DNA of 64,000 nucleotides from RHLJ01 sp040222455 (GCA_040222455.1 JAVKDD010000025.1:183997-247996), one strand, 5' to 3'. Shown: positions 1 through 10,580, counted from the stretch's first letter. Numbers and translations are program-made. The notes: generated by a model not told the origin, from the sequence alone.

Positions 1-876
1 GAAATTAATTTTATTGGTAAGCCACTTCTTTCCATTCTCAAAAGCTGATTCGGGTTCTTCCAAAGGATCATCATTAGCTTTGGCTAAAACATCATCAAAC
101 GATTCATATTCCTCGTTTAGGATTTCCTCATACGCCTTCATGAAATATGCCAGGTTTTCCATTGCCTCTGGGCTTGCAGTTTGGATATCATTGAATATCT
201 TCAGTTCCAACTCATTGTATAATTTCAAGGCTTTGTTCATTTGTTCAACAAAATTCTCATCATTACCATCACGATTGTAAGGAACTTCCTGAATAGCTTT
301 TTCAGCGTCAGCTTTTACCAGACTCATTTGGTCTTTAAATTTCAAAAACTCTGTCTGAATATAATTTACTGGATCACCTATCGATTGGATTGGAAGAATT
401 TCAACTTGTCCTTTAAGTAATAAATCGTCTTTAATATATACAGTAAAATTATAGTTTCCTGCCGCTATACGAGGTATAGTAACAGCCCATTGCCCCCACT
501 CTTTTACTTTTGCGGTAAGCGTATCCCCAACAGCAAGTGTGTCTTGATAGTAAACAAGATCAAATCTCTTATACATATCATAATCATTGTCCACTGAATC
601 TTGTCCCCAAATAAATTCTAAGCCGTAATCTTCAAGATCAAAATCTTCATTGTAGTACAAAAGTGATTGGTAAGGATAAAATGCGGAGTAATCGTTAGGC
701 ATTTGAATTATTATAGGTTCGGACTCATCATCTTCCCCATCATCAGTCTCTGTATCACCGTCTCCATCCGGATTTTCGATAGGTTCATCTTCATTTTGAG
801 AAGATGTGGGAGACGATTTACAATTTAAAAAAACAATACTAAACCCAAATAGGAACAGAATAAAAAACCTGTACAT
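1..876 (-). CDS. lipoprotein, function unknown (3' end outside window)
   Basis: The frame is open for 292 codons from an ATG at 874-876 and runs off the left edge without a stop, so the C-terminus is missing. The N-terminus is a hydrophobic stretch followed by a lipobox with Leu-Asn-Cys (Cys19), so I infer a lipoprotein. A very acidic linker rich in Asp/Glu with 'DGDGD' follows (about 30-55), then a region with beta-sandwich character and a helical, Glu/Lys-rich C-terminal part. I do not recognise a family. It has the same orientation as the M20 peptidase upstream, with a 73-base gap. The lipoprotein call is firm and the function is unknown. Confidence 0.75.
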   Translation of the reverse strand, partial: MYRFFILFLFGFSIVFLNCKSSPTSSQNEDEPIENPDGDGDTETDDGEDDESEPIIIQMPNDYSAFYPYQSLLYYNEDFDLEDYGLEFIWGQDSVDNDYDMYKRFDLVYYQDTLAVGDTLTAKVKEWGQWAVTIPRIAAGNYNFTVYIKDDLLLKGQVEILPIQSIGDPVNYIQTEFLKFKDQMSLVKADAEKAIQEVPYNRDGNDENFVEQMNKALKLYNELELKIFNDIQTASPEAMENLAYFMKAYEEILNEEYESFDDVLAKANDDPLEEPESAFENGKKWLTNKINF

Positions 877-949
877 AATGCAAAAAACTTCAGCTTAAAT
901 TAGCTTGTCAGAATAAAAAATCGATCATTTAAAAAAAAGCTTCAATCAA

Positions 950-2245
950 CTATTCCAAATCTTGCAACCTATACAACAATAAAGCAGCTCTTTTAGACTG
1001 TCTAGGTAATTGATTGATATATCCTAGTTCATTCACTGTATGCCCATCAGTTCCGCTCATTCCCAGTGCATCAATTGCCATATCCACATAAGTAGCTGTA
1101 AATGAAACATCGGCCGCTCCAGCTCTAAGTGGATTTACTGCCACAACCTCACCAAAGCCTAAATCCTGACTTACCTGACTGTAGATTTCCAATAGTTTAT
1201 AATTTCCTTCAGTTGGTGCCATCGGAGGATATCCTTCATAAAAATTAATAACTGCAGACGTGCCAAGTAGATTTCTACGTACGATTTGTCTCATTCTGTC
1301 TTTAACTCGATCTTCTTGCTCTGGAGAAAGCGCTCGTAGATCACCAGCAATAACTGCCGTTTCTGCTACCACATTTGTTTTTCCAAATACATCTCCACTA
1401 CTAGAACCTTTATCATGATTTACAGATGTGCCGCCTAAAATACGGCCAGGATTAAAGGTGAGAAATTCTTCGCTTCTTAACTCTTCATAAAACAAAGTTA
1501 ATATTCTTGAAGCTTCAAAAATTGCACCAGCTCCAATGTCTTCTCTAAAAATCTGTGAAGAATGCGCCGGAGTTCCTGTCACATTTAGTTCCCAACCAAT
1601 AGATCCACGTCGCGATACATTCGCCGTACCTGGATTTCCATCCCCATTTTCAAATCCAATAGAAATATCTGCCCATTTTGCTGCATCAATGAGCGCTTTT
1701 TTTGATAAATCCAGTGGTCGACCACTTAATTCTTCGTCACCCGTAATTACAATCTTGATATTCATATCATCCAGCTCACCTGCTTCTTTTAGAGCACGCA
1801 ATGCCTGAAGCATAATGATATTTCCACCCTTCATATCAGCAATTCCAGGACCTTTGGCGGTTGTATCATTTACCATCTCGAATTTCTGAAAAGGACTATC
1901 GGGTTCAAAAACGGTATCTAAATGCCCAATCAACATTATTTTTGGAGCATCATCGCTTCCTAAATGTTCCGCAATCAAATGACCGGCACGGTTCCAATCA
2001 TTACCATCTTCAAACCAGGTAGTAAAACCAAGAGCTTCAAAATGTGGAATAAGATGTTCAGCAGTTTCCTTTACTCCATCAAAATTCATGGTTCCACTGT
2101 TGATATTGACACTCTCTATTAATAGTTCAAGAGCTTGTTGATTTGTTTCATCAATATGATCTAGCATTTTTTGCTCAGTATTAGAAACTTGTGCTAGAAT
2201 TTGAGAAGAAAAAAGAAAAAGAACGGCGGTAACTAATCTGATCAT
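950..2245 (-). CDS. secreted M20-family metallopeptidase (glutamate carboxypeptidase-like)
   Basis: A 431-residue protein with an N-terminal signal peptide (about 1-19, ending ILAQ). The M20 zinc-peptidase motifs are present: GHLDT with His108 and Asp110, the bridging Asp137 in GIADMKGG, the Glu171-Glu172 pair in TGDEELSG, and a late His402 in GTDGHTVNE. The dimerisation-domain 'TPAHSS' segment lies in between. Family members cleave C-terminal residues of peptides or N-acyl amino acids using two zinc ions. The signal peptide implies a periplasmic or secreted location. The substrate cannot be read from the sequence. No operon partner is obvious. Confidence 0.92.
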   Translation of the reverse strand: MIRLVTAVLFLFSSQILAQVSNTEQKMLDHIDETNQQALELLIESVNINSGTMNFDGVKETAEHLIPHFEALGFTTWFEDGNDWNRAGHLIAEHLGSDDAPKIMLIGHLDTVFEPDSPFQKFEMVNDTTAKGPGIADMKGGNIIMLQALRALKEAGELDDMNIKIVITGDEELSGRPLDLSKKALIDAAKWADISIGFENGDGNPGTANVSRRGSIGWELNVTGTPAHSSQIFREDIGAGAIFEASRILTLFYEELRSEEFLTFNPGRILGGTSVNHDKGSSSGDVFGKTNVVAETAVIAGDLRALSPEQEDRVKDRMRQIVRRNLLGTSAVINFYEGYPPMAPTEGNYKLLEIYSQVSQDLGFGEVVAVNPLRAGAADVSFTATYVDMAIDALGMSGTDGHTVNELGYINQLPRQSKRAALLLYRLQDLE

Positions 2246-2398
2246 AAATAATACATCTGGGTTAAACTATGGTTGAATTTAATTAGGTTTTGCAACAAAA
2301 TGAACTATTTCTGTTATCGATAGTCCTCTTCACAAAAACTTCAAAAATTAAGATTATGTTATTGATGCGATAAAATATCCACAAGTCAGGAGGGTATT

Positions 2399-2812
2399 AT
2401 GAAATATTATTTTAACATAGTGATTGATGGGCTTACTTTTGATGAAGCTGTTTCTTTTTTAACTGAAGAGCTCCTAAAAGAAGGGTTTGGAGTAATTTCA
2501 GAAATTGACATGAAAAAAACTTTAAAGACTAAACTGAATCTGAATTTCAGAAAGTATAAAATTCTGGGTGCTTGTAGTCCAAGTTATGCCTACCGGGCAC
2601 TGAGTAGCGACGATAATGTTGGGGTGTTACTCCCATGTAATTTTGTAATTCAGGAACATGAAGATGGTGTAATCGAAATTTCCGCTGCCGATCCTATTGC
2701 CTCAATGAATCCCGTTGAGAATGAGGACCTAGCTATGATTGCAAACCAGATACAGCGTAAAATCAGACAAGTGATTAAAGCGCTTCAATTTGGGAATTTT
2801 CATTCTCTTTGA
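2399..2812 (+). CDS. DUF302 family protein
   Basis: A 137-residue cytosolic-looking protein with the DUF302 fold pattern: an N-terminal strand-helix (FDEAVSFLTEELLKEGFGV), a 'KILGACSPSYAYRAL' segment containing the Cys typical of the family, and a 'VGVLLPCNFVIQE' strand. The family is small and of unknown biochemistry. The start is well supported by an unusually strong Shine-Dalgarno (aggaggg, 7-8 bases upstream), uncommon in this window. It is a single gene divergent from the M20 peptidase, with 153 bases between them. Confidence 0.85.
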   Translation: MKYYFNIVIDGLTFDEAVSFLTEELLKEGFGVISEIDMKKTLKTKLNLNFRKYKILGACSPSYAYRALSSDDNVGVLLPCNFVIQEHEDGVIEISAADPIASMNPVENEDLAMIANQIQRKIRQVIKALQFGNFHSL

Positions 2813-2858
2813 AGTTATTAATAGCTTTTAAATTAGAATAGAATACAGTTGAAAATCT

Positions 2859-3443
2859 TTAATTACTATCCCAGCCCCAAGGTGCTTCTGGAGTATTAAC
2901 TTCTTTAGTTAAATCAAATTTCACACTGAAGTAACGGGGTGTTCCAATACGTCTGAGGTTGTACGTAAAATACATTCTGTCGCTAATTTCGATCCACCAA
3001 ACATTGGTTGAAGCTGCCGGAATAAGAGTACTCGTTTCTTGATCAGCAGGAAACATTTGAAGATTTGCGAGACCTTCATTTGTTGACATACCACCATATT
3101 GAGTTATTTCGTCTTCGGAACCATCTTCATGCCTATGATCATGTTTTAGCAAAATACGATCGTTTACTCTGGTTAAAACCCAGGTTCTGGATTTATCATC
3201 TCCTACAAAAAAAGGAATCTTAATAGTATCTGCATCACAAGAACGTACATGCATTATAAGATCTTGACCTCTAAAGGAATCATTTTCTGGCGCTTCAATA
3301 ACCTCACCTGAATAAGCTTTATCACAAAGTTTAGTTAATGAGTTCCAAAAAGCTAAACTTTCATTTTTCTCTGAATTATTGACCTGAGCCGATAAATAAC
3401 TGGAATTAAAAAGTATCAGAAGATATATGAAATATCGCATCAT
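2859..3443 (-). CDS. small secreted protein, function unknown
   Basis: A 194-residue protein with a signal peptide (about 1-20, ending LSAQ). The mature part is a single compact domain with a His-rich turn (LKHDHRHEDG), several Trp residues and a conserved-looking C-terminus ending APWGWDSN. I do not recognise a named family. The start ATG overlaps the gcvP stop codon as ATGA, so it is translationally coupled to gcvP. A second ATG one codon downstream is an equally possible start. Coupling suggests co-expression but not a shared pathway. Confidence 0.75.
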   Translation of the reverse strand: MMRYFIYLLILFNSSYLSAQVNNSEKNESLAFWNSLTKLCDKAYSGEVIEAPENDSFRGQDLIMHVRSCDADTIKIPFFVGDDKSRTWVLTRVNDRILLKHDHRHEDGSEDEITQYGGMSTNEGLANLQMFPADQETSTLIPAASTNVWWIEISDRMYFTYNLRRIGTPRYFSVKFDLTKEVNTPEAPWGWDSN

Positions 3444-6331
3444 GAAACATTCTCGATTTGATACTCAGAAATCGGTATACATGAGCAAATCAGGTTTCGG
3501 TCTCCATAGGCGTCATCTACTCGAGATACGCTTGGCCAAAATTTATTATATCGTAACTTATCGATTGGAAAGACTGCTTTTTCTCTAGTGTAAGGTCGGT
3601 TCCAATTTTCATCCATAACCACACGCATCGTATGCGGAGCATGTTTTAGCACATTGTTCTCTTTATCTGCTTTGCCTTCTTCGATTTCACGAATTTCATT
3701 TCTAATGCCAATCATGGCCTCACAAAAACGATCCAACTCTTCTTTGCTTTCACTTTCAGTCGGTTCAATCATTAATGTTCCTGAAACCGGGAAGCTCATA
3801 GTTGGTGCATGAAATCCATAATCCATTAATCGCTTAGCAAGGTCGACCGCTTCTATTCCAGCAGATTGCTTAAAAGGGCGAAGATCAATTATAAATTCGT
3901 GAGCAGAACGACCTGTTTTGCCAGTGTAAAGAATTGGGTAATGATCCGCTAATCTATCTTTTATATAATTCGCATTTAGGATGGCATGCTTAGTTGCTTC
4001 GGTCAAACCATCTGCCCCCATCATTCTGAGGTAAGCATATGAAATCGTCAAAATACTTGCACTACCAAATGGCGCTGCAGAAATTGCAGAAATCCCTTGC
4101 TCTCCTCCTGTCTTAATAACTGAATGACCTGATAAAAATGGCATGAGATGTTTTGCAACACCAATTGGTCCCATTCCCGGACCACCACCACCATGAGGTA
4201 TACAAAATGTTTTGTGTAGATTTAAGTGACACACATCGGCGCCTATTTCACCCGGACTTGTTAGCCCAACTTGGGCATTCATATTAGCACCATCCATATA
4301 AACCTGACCACCATGAGCATGAATAATCTCACAAAACTCTTTTACTTTATGCTCAAAAACTCCATGTGTCGATGGATAAGTAATCATCAATGCACCTAAT
4401 CGATCACTATATTTTTCTGCTTTTTCCGCTAAATCTTCACTGGAAATATTTCCATGACTGTCGGTAGCAACAACTACCACCTCCATCCCGGCCATTACTG
4501 CGCTTGCAGGGTTTGTACCGTGTGCAGAAGATGGTATTAACGCTACATTTCTGTGGTGATCTCCTCTACTTTGATGATAAGCTCGAATAGTCATTAACCC
4601 TGCGTATTCACCTTGAGCGCCAGAATTTGGCTGAAGAGAAACTGCATCAAACCCCGTTATTTCGGAAAGCCATTCATCTAGTTCTTCGAACATTTGGGTG
4701 TAACCTAAAGCTTGGTTAATCGGAGCAAACGGATGTATTTGCCCAAATTCTGGCCACGTTACAGGAATCATCTCTGCTGTAGCATTCAATTTCATGGTGC
4801 AAGAACCAAGAGATATCATTGAATGCACTAATGATAAATCCTTGTTCTCTAATTGCTTCATATACCGAAGCATCTCATGTTCAGTCTGATATAGATTAAA
4901 TACTGGGTGATCCATGAAAACTGACTTTCGAGTCAATTCTTCAGGAAATGAAACTTTAGTCGATTCAGCATGAGCGTTCACATCAAAATTTGAGGTTCTT
5001 CCTTCAGCCTCTGCAAAAATCGAAAGTATGCTTTCAACATCGCTCAGTTCTTTAGTTTCATCAAATGAAATTCCAATTCGCCCATTGCCGAAGTATCTGA
5101 AATTAATATCATGAGCCAATGCAATTTTTCTGACCTTTTTTTCATCGGCTTTAACAATGATAGTATCAAAGAATATTTTCGTCTCAACTATTATATCGAG
5201 TGCTTCTAATCCAGCTTTCGTCAACTTTGTCAAGCCGTGAACTTTAGATGCAATTTTTGTCAACCCTTTAGAGCCGTGGTACACACCATACAATCCCGCC
5301 ATAACTGCTAATAAAACCTGAGCTGTACAAATATTTGAAGTAGCCTTTTCTCTACGAATATGTTGCTCTCTCGTTTGAAGTGCCATTCTGTACGCGGCCT
5401 TTCCTTCTGCGTCTTGCGTAACCCCAATAATTCTTCCTGGAATCTGTCGTTTAAAATCATCTTTCGTTGCAAAATAAGCTGCGTGTGGACCTCCATATCC
5501 CATTGGAACCCCGAAACGTTGTGTAGTCCCAACCACAACATCAGCACCCATTTCTCCCGGAGGAGTTAATAAAGTTAAACTCAATAAATCTGCTGCAACA
5601 ACTACATGAATCTGATGTTCGTGGGCAGCTGCAAACAAACTTGAATAATCTTCAACACTTCCATCAGTCGCAGGATATTGAACTAGAATCCCATAGAGCT
5701 TATCATCGGTTACATCCAGTTTTTTGTGATCTCCAACTACAATATTTACACCAATTGGTTCTGCTCTAGTTTGAAGAACTTCTATTGTTTGAGGATGGCA
5801 CAATTCACTTACGAAGAAAGCATTCGCGTCTTTTCTCTTAGCACCTTTTCGTTGCCCAAGTAACATGCTCATTGCTTCTGCCGCCGCTGTTCCTTCATCT
5901 AGCAAAGAAGCGTTGGCTAGTTCCATTCCTGTTAAGTCGCTAACCATGGTTTGAAAATTGATTAGCGCTTCAAGTCTTCCTTGAGCAATCTCAGCTTGGT
6001 AAGGAGTATAGGCGGTATACCAGGCTGGGTTTTCTAAAATATTTCGCTTAATCACATTTGGAACATGAGTATCGTAATAACCCATTCCAATGAAGGATTT
6101 GTTGATTTTATTTTTTAAAGCCAACTTTTTGAATTCTTCCAAAAACTCTACTTCACTCAATGCCTCTGGAAGGTTGAGAGAACTACGTAGTCTAATACCA
6201 TCTGGTATAGTTTCATTAATTAATTGATCAAGGTCAGTAGCCTTAATCGTATTCAACATTTCTTGTGTAGCTTTTGCGTCTGAACCGTTATGTCGTGCAG
6301 CAAAGAGTTCTTTCTTGAAGTCTATACTCAT
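3440..6331 (-). CDS. gcvP: glycine dehydrogenase (decarboxylating), P-protein of the glycine cleavage system
   Basis: A 963-residue fused P-protein, the usual length of the single-chain form. It decarboxylates glycine with PLP and passes the aminomethyl group to the lipoyl arm of GcvH. The PLP-binding lysine is Lys707 in the motif HLNLHKTF, followed by the glycine-rich PHGGGGPGMG. The N-terminal half carries the typical 'IGMGYYDTHVP' and 'YTPYQAEIAQGRLE' segments. gcvT and gcvH are not in the window. I saw no glycine riboswitch in the upstream 215 bases. Only the small secreted protein follows, overlapping by four bases. Confidence 0.98.
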   Translation of the reverse strand: MSIDFKKELFAARHNGSDAKATQEMLNTIKATDLDQLINETIPDGIRLRSSLNLPEALSEVEFLEEFKKLALKNKINKSFIGMGYYDTHVPNVIKRNILENPAWYTAYTPYQAEIAQGRLEALINFQTMVSDLTGMELANASLLDEGTAAAEAMSMLLGQRKGAKRKDANAFFVSELCHPQTIEVLQTRAEPIGVNIVVGDHKKLDVTDDKLYGILVQYPATDGSVEDYSSLFAAAHEHQIHVVVAADLLSLTLLTPPGEMGADVVVGTTQRFGVPMGYGGPHAAYFATKDDFKRQIPGRIIGVTQDAEGKAAYRMALQTREQHIRREKATSNICTAQVLLAVMAGLYGVYHGSKGLTKIASKVHGLTKLTKAGLEALDIIVETKIFFDTIIVKADEKKVRKIALAHDINFRYFGNGRIGISFDETKELSDVESILSIFAEAEGRTSNFDVNAHAESTKVSFPEELTRKSVFMDHPVFNLYQTEHEMLRYMKQLENKDLSLVHSMISLGSCTMKLNATAEMIPVTWPEFGQIHPFAPINQALGYTQMFEELDEWLSEITGFDAVSLQPNSGAQGEYAGLMTIRAYHQSRGDHHRNVALIPSSAHGTNPASAVMAGMEVVVVATDSHGNISSEDLAEKAEKYSDRLGALMITYPSTHGVFEHKVKEFCEIIHAHGGQVYMDGANMNAQVGLTSPGEIGADVCHLNLHKTFCIPHGGGGPGMGPIGVAKHLMPFLSGHSVIKTGGEQGISAISAAPFGSASILTISYAYLRMMGADGLTEATKHAILNANYIKDRLADHYPILYTGKTGRSAHEFIIDLRPFKQSAGIEAVDLAKRLMDYGFHAPTMSFPVSGTLMIEPTESESKEELDRFCEAMIGIRNEIREIEEGKADKENNVLKHAPHTMRVVMDENWNRPYTREKAVFPIDKLRYNKFWPSVSRVDDAYGDRNLICSCIPISEYQIENVS

Positions 6332-6546
6332 TAGGAAATAGTCCTGAAATTTAAATTGCTAACCTAGTTGTGTGCCTTAATGTGTAAACTGAACAAATTA
6401 GAGCTTTGGAAGTTCCAAGGAGGATGAGAAAAGTACGGAAAATCAGATTTAAATAAGCGTAAAATCATGTACCAAAAAATATTATTTCTCCTTTTTTTTT
6501 GATTTATTCTTTACTGCTTTTTAAATCAACATAATTAGTTTTTTTA
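6332..6546. other. AT-rich divergent intergenic region
   Basis: 215 bases between gcvP (minus) and the first LVIVD gene (plus). The right half is extremely AT-rich, with poly-T runs around 6488-6501 and 6539-6546. No RNA gene, hairpin terminator or recognisable riboswitch was seen. It must contain the promoters of both genes, but I could not assign -33/-7 or -35/-10 boxes with confidence. Confidence 0.5.
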
Positions 6547-8529
6547 ATGAAAAAATCTGCGACATTAGTTTTCACTTTATTGCTAATCTGTAGCGTTTCT
6601 ATAAAAGCACAGGAATCGAATGGTCTTAGCATATTTATTGAGCCTAATCCTATTGAATTAAATGTAGGTGAAAAAGTTCAACTAGTAGCAAAAGTAGTTG
6701 ATAGCGCCGGTGTTGTTCAACCTGATTCCGTCATTTACTTTTCACGAGCTCCAAAATTGATTTCTATAACTCGTTCGGGATTTCTAGAAGCTCTTGAGCC
6801 AGGAACTCATCAACTTATCATTTTAAAAAATGCACAGGGAGATAATCCTCGGATCAGAAAAAGTGTTAGTGTTAAAGTCACTAATCCCAAAATTGACCGA
6901 ATCGTATTTACCGAAATCCCATCAAAAATATACGAAGGAACTGGATTTCAACTTAGTGCCAGCATTTATGATGAATTGAACTTTCTACGAGACGACTTAT
7001 TTGTGACCACTTTCAAATCTTCCAATCCTGAACTAGCTGAGGTAAATCAATTTGGCGGCATCAAAGCAAAAAAAAGTGGTGTTGTTACCATTACTTCTTC
7101 ATTCGAAAATCTTGAGAACAAATTCCAGGTTGAGATTGTAGAAAATCCAGTTACTTCGTTAGAAATTTCTGTAGACAAAAATATAGCACGAACCGGAGAT
7201 GTTCTTCATTTTAAAGCCATCGCTTCTGATAATAAGGGGAATGCTGTTTCTGATGCTCAAATCACTTATTCATTTGTTGCTTCCCCGGATGATAATCGTG
7301 GACAAACAGCATCTGCTCAAATAGAACAAGACGGCCGGTTTGTGGCAAACCACTCTGGGTTATATACCATAATGGCGCGTAATGGTAATACTGTGGATGA
7401 GGTTTCAGTTCGCATTAACCCAAGAAATGTAGCAAGAGATTTAGAAGTTATTGGTAACGGGAAAGTAACAGATGTATTTACCTCAGATTTATGGGTTTGG
7501 GAAGGTGTAGATGGGCGAGATTATGCAGTAACCGGAACCTGGAGTTCCAGAGGTGATGCCTATTTTTGGGACGTCACTGATCCTTCTAACATTGTGGCAA
7601 TTGATACGATACGTGTTGACGCCCGAACAGTGAATGATGTAAAAGTTTCTGAGGATGGACGAATCGCTGTAATTTCCAGAGAAGGTGCTTCAGATCGAAA
7701 AAACGGGCTCGTTATTTTAGATGTTACTGATCCATCGAATGTTGAAATTCTTTCTCGTTTTGATGATGGATTGTCTGGCGGTGTTCATAATGTGTTTATT
7801 TACAAAAACCATATTTTTGCAGTAAATAATGGCCGTAAGTACGATATCATTAATATTGAAGATCCAAAGAATCCATTTCGTATAAGTGATTTTGAATTGG
7901 ATACTCCCGGTCATGCTGTTCATGACGTTTGGGTGGTTGATGGGATTGCGTATTCATCGAATTGGGATGATGGCGTTGTTGCTGTTGATGTAGGAGGAAT
8001 GGCCACAGGAGATATGCCAGGAGCTGGTGGATCGCTTGAAAATCCGGTTCAACTTGGAAGTTATACCTATCCAAGTGGATGGAATCATGCCGCCTTTCCT
8101 TTTAAAAGTAAATCAACCGACAAATTTTATATTGCTGCTGGTGATGAAGCCTTTCCAGGAGGTGTAGCTGCAGGTTGGATTCATTTCTTTGAATTAGATA
8201 GCTGGGAGAATGCAAAAGAAGTGGCTCGATATGAAGTGCCTGAAGCTGGAACTCATAATATCTGGATTGTTGACGACATCATGTTTGTGGCATATTATCA
8301 AGGTGGATTACGTATTGTGGATGTATCTGGTGAATTAATGGGTAATTTATATGATCAAGGGCGTGAAATTGCTAAATTCTTACCAACTGCCTCCGAGGGT
8401 ATTGCCCCAAATAAACCTGAGGCTTGGGGACCTCAACCGTATAAAGATCTTATTTTTGTATCTGACATGAACTCCGGCCTTTGGGCTTTAAAACTCAGTT
8501 CTACAAATGAAATGGCTGGTACTGAGTAA
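6547..8529 (+). CDS. secreted protein with Ig-like (BIG2) domains and LVIVD beta-propeller, copy 1
   Basis: A 660-residue protein with a signal peptide (about 1-22). Residues about 25-290 form two to three bacterial Ig-like domains of BIG2 type (patterns such as 'LNVGEKVQLVAKV' and 'ALEPGTHQL'). The rest, about 300-650, is a repeat region with 'VWDVTDPSN...' and 'LVILDVTDPSNVEIL' units typical of LVIVD repeats, which fold as a propeller. The role is probably at the cell surface or outside the cell. It is a close paralogue of the next gene (long identical stretches in the propeller), showing tandem duplication. The two genes and the following YncE-like gene lie 16-31 bases apart, so they probably form one operon. 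Confidence 0.85.
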   Translation: MKKSATLVFTLLLICSVSIKAQESNGLSIFIEPNPIELNVGEKVQLVAKVVDSAGVVQPDSVIYFSRAPKLISITRSGFLEALEPGTHQLIILKNAQGDNPRIRKSVSVKVTNPKIDRIVFTEIPSKIYEGTGFQLSASIYDELNFLRDDLFVTTFKSSNPELAEVNQFGGIKAKKSGVVTITSSFENLENKFQVEIVENPVTSLEISVDKNIARTGDVLHFKAIASDNKGNAVSDAQITYSFVASPDDNRGQTASAQIEQDGRFVANHSGLYTIMARNGNTVDEVSVRINPRNVARDLEVIGNGKVTDVFTSDLWVWEGVDGRDYAVTGTWSSRGDAYFWDVTDPSNIVAIDTIRVDARTVNDVKVSEDGRIAVISREGASDRKNGLVILDVTDPSNVEILSRFDDGLSGGVHNVFIYKNHIFAVNNGRKYDIINIEDPKNPFRISDFELDTPGHAVHDVWVVDGIAYSSNWDDGVVAVDVGGMATGDMPGAGGSLENPVQLGSYTYPSGWNHAAFPFKSKSTDKFYIAAGDEAFPGGVAAGWIHFFELDSWENAKEVARYEVPEAGTHNIWIVDDIMFVAYYQGGLRIVDVSGELMGNLYDQGREIAKFLPTASEGIAPNKPEAWGPQPYKDLIFVSDMNSGLWALKLSSTNEMAGTE

Positions 8530-8560
8530 TTAATAACTAAATAATCAATGAACTAACTCT

Positions 8561-10564
8561 ATGAAAATTTTCCAATCGAATAGCTTCATCTCAATTTTTG
8601 TGCTCTTTTTGAGTGTTACTCTTGCCAATACTGTGATGGCACAAGAGAAAAAGATTGTAATGGACATCGAATCGCTCACTCTTAAAATTAATGAAGAGGT
8701 AAAACTTTCGGCTAAAGTAACCGATATGAATGGTTCTGTACTTGAAGATACTGTAGCCTTCTTTTCAGGTAGTAGACGAAATTTAGCAGTTACACAAACA
8801 GGAAATGTCAAAGCTTTAAAACCAGGTAACTATTCCATTATTGTAATTACCATGGGAGAAAATAGAGTTCGATTTGATCTTCCTGTTACGATCGAATATC
8901 CACCTGTTACAAGTGTTTCATTTGTTGAGAAACCTGAAAATGTATATTCCGAAACTTCATTCCCACTTCACTTTGAAGTAAAAGATGCGACAGATGCTAT
9001 TCGCGATAACGTAGATGTTGTAGTATCTAGTTCAAATAATGATGTAGTTATGGTTGATGAATTCAATAAGCTTAGAGCATTAAAAAAAGGTTCGGTAACG
9101 GTTACTGCAAAAGCAGAAAACCAATCAATAACTTGGAGGATTTCAGTTAAGGAAAATCCAATAGAGCAAGTGAACCTGACTCATAATTATGTGGGAAAAG
9201 AAATAAGAACAGGTGATGTTATTCGATTTGTAGCTAATGCAGTAGATAATCAAGGAAATACTGTTGCAGACGCACCTTTCACTTTTTCTTTTATAGCCAG
9301 CCCAGATGATAATCTGGGGCAAGGAGCTTCAGCTCAAATTGAGCAAGATGGTCGTTTTGTTGCCAATCATCCAGGTAAATATACAGTAATGGCGAGAGTT
9401 GGAAACTCAATTTCAGAAACAACTTTCAGAGTAGTGAAAAGAAATGTACAACGTCCAATCACTGTGGTTGGTAAAGGAATTGTTCCAGACGTTAAAACTT
9501 CTGACCTTTGGGTTTGGGAAGGTGTGGATGGAAGAGATTATGCAGTAACCGGAACCTGGGGTGCACGTGGCGAAGCTTTTTTCTGGGATGTTACCGATCC
9601 AACCAATATTCATACCATTGATACTGTTCAAGTTGATGCCCGAACCGTTAACGATGTAAAAGTTTCTGCGGATGGACGTGTAGCCGTTATTACTCGCGAA
9701 GGAGCATCTGATCGAAAAAATGGAATTATTATTTTAGATGTAACCGACCCTTCGAATGTTCAAATTCTTTCTGAATACAATGAAGATTTAACGGGTGGAG
9801 TACACAACGCATTTATTTACGAAAATCATGTTTATGCTGTTAATAATGGACGTAAATACGATATTATTAATATCGAAGACCCGAGAAATCCCAGAACTGT
9901 AAGTCAGTTTGAATTAGATACCCCTGGACATTCCATTCATGATGTTTGGATTGAAGATGGAATCGCATATTCTTCAAATTGGAGCGATGGTATTGTAGCT
10001 GTCGATATTGGAAGTAACACATCGGCAGATATGCCGGGAGCTGGTGGTTCTCCAGAAAATCCAGTTCAACTAGGAAGTTACAAATATCCAAGTGGCTGGA
10101 ATCACGCTGCTTTTCCTTTTAAAAGTAAATCAACGGGCGATTTTTATATTGCAGCTGGTGATGAAGCTTTTCCTTATGGATTAGATACGCAAGGTCCAAA
10201 CAGGGCTGAAGGTTGGGTACATTTTGTTAAAATGAACGGATGGGATAATCCCGAAGAAGTGGCTCGGTATCAAGTTCCTGAAGCGGGTTCTCACAACTAC
10301 TGGATTGAAGACGATATTCTGTATGCTGCTTTCTATAACGGTGGGCTCCGAATTGTAGATATTTCTGGAGAACTTATGGGAGATTTATATCAGCAAGGAC
10401 GAGAAATTGGTTTATTTTTACCTACAGATAAAGATGCTGCCATACCAAACGCACCATTTACATGGGGACCAATGCCTTACAAAGGCTTAATTTATCTATC
10501 TGACTGGAATTCTGGTATATGGGCTGTAAGAGTTGGTGACGATCCAACAGCTGGAACTAATTAA
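8561..10564 (+). CDS. secreted protein with Ig-like (BIG2) domains and LVIVD beta-propeller, copy 2
   Basis: A 667-residue paralogue of the preceding gene with the same architecture: signal peptide (about 1-27, ending VMAQ), Ig-like domains to about residue 300, then LVIVD repeats such as 'IIILDVTDPSNVQIL'. The propeller halves of the two copies are nearly superimposable, including 'TSDLWVWEGVDGRDYAVTG', while the Ig-like halves have diverged more. Copy 2 has a short insertion near residue 545 ('YGLDTQGPNRAEG') absent in copy 1. The ligand is unknown. The gap to copy 1 is 31 bases. Confidence 0.85.
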   Translation: MKIFQSNSFISIFVLFLSVTLANTVMAQEKKIVMDIESLTLKINEEVKLSAKVTDMNGSVLEDTVAFFSGSRRNLAVTQTGNVKALKPGNYSIIVITMGENRVRFDLPVTIEYPPVTSVSFVEKPENVYSETSFPLHFEVKDATDAIRDNVDVVVSSSNNDVVMVDEFNKLRALKKGSVTVTAKAENQSITWRISVKENPIEQVNLTHNYVGKEIRTGDVIRFVANAVDNQGNTVADAPFTFSFIASPDDNLGQGASAQIEQDGRFVANHPGKYTVMARVGNSISETTFRVVKRNVQRPITVVGKGIVPDVKTSDLWVWEGVDGRDYAVTGTWGARGEAFFWDVTDPTNIHTIDTVQVDARTVNDVKVSADGRVAVITREGASDRKNGIIILDVTDPSNVQILSEYNEDLTGGVHNAFIYENHVYAVNNGRKYDIINIEDPRNPRTVSQFELDTPGHSIHDVWIEDGIAYSSNWSDGIVAVDIGSNTSADMPGAGGSPENPVQLGSYKYPSGWNHAAFPFKSKSTGDFYIAAGDEAFPYGLDTQGPNRAEGWVHFVKMNGWDNPEEVARYQVPEAGSHNYWIEDDILYAAFYNGGLRIVDISGELMGDLYQQGREIGLFLPTDKDAAIPNAPFTWGPMPYKGLIYLSDWNSGIWAVRVGDDPTAGTN

Positions 10565-10580
10565 TCTAAACTAATAGGTC

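Noticed and set aside
6332..6546. Glycine riboswitch upstream of gcvP
   Set aside because: None of the conserved glycine-aptamer segments or a paired hairpin could be found in this AT-rich region.
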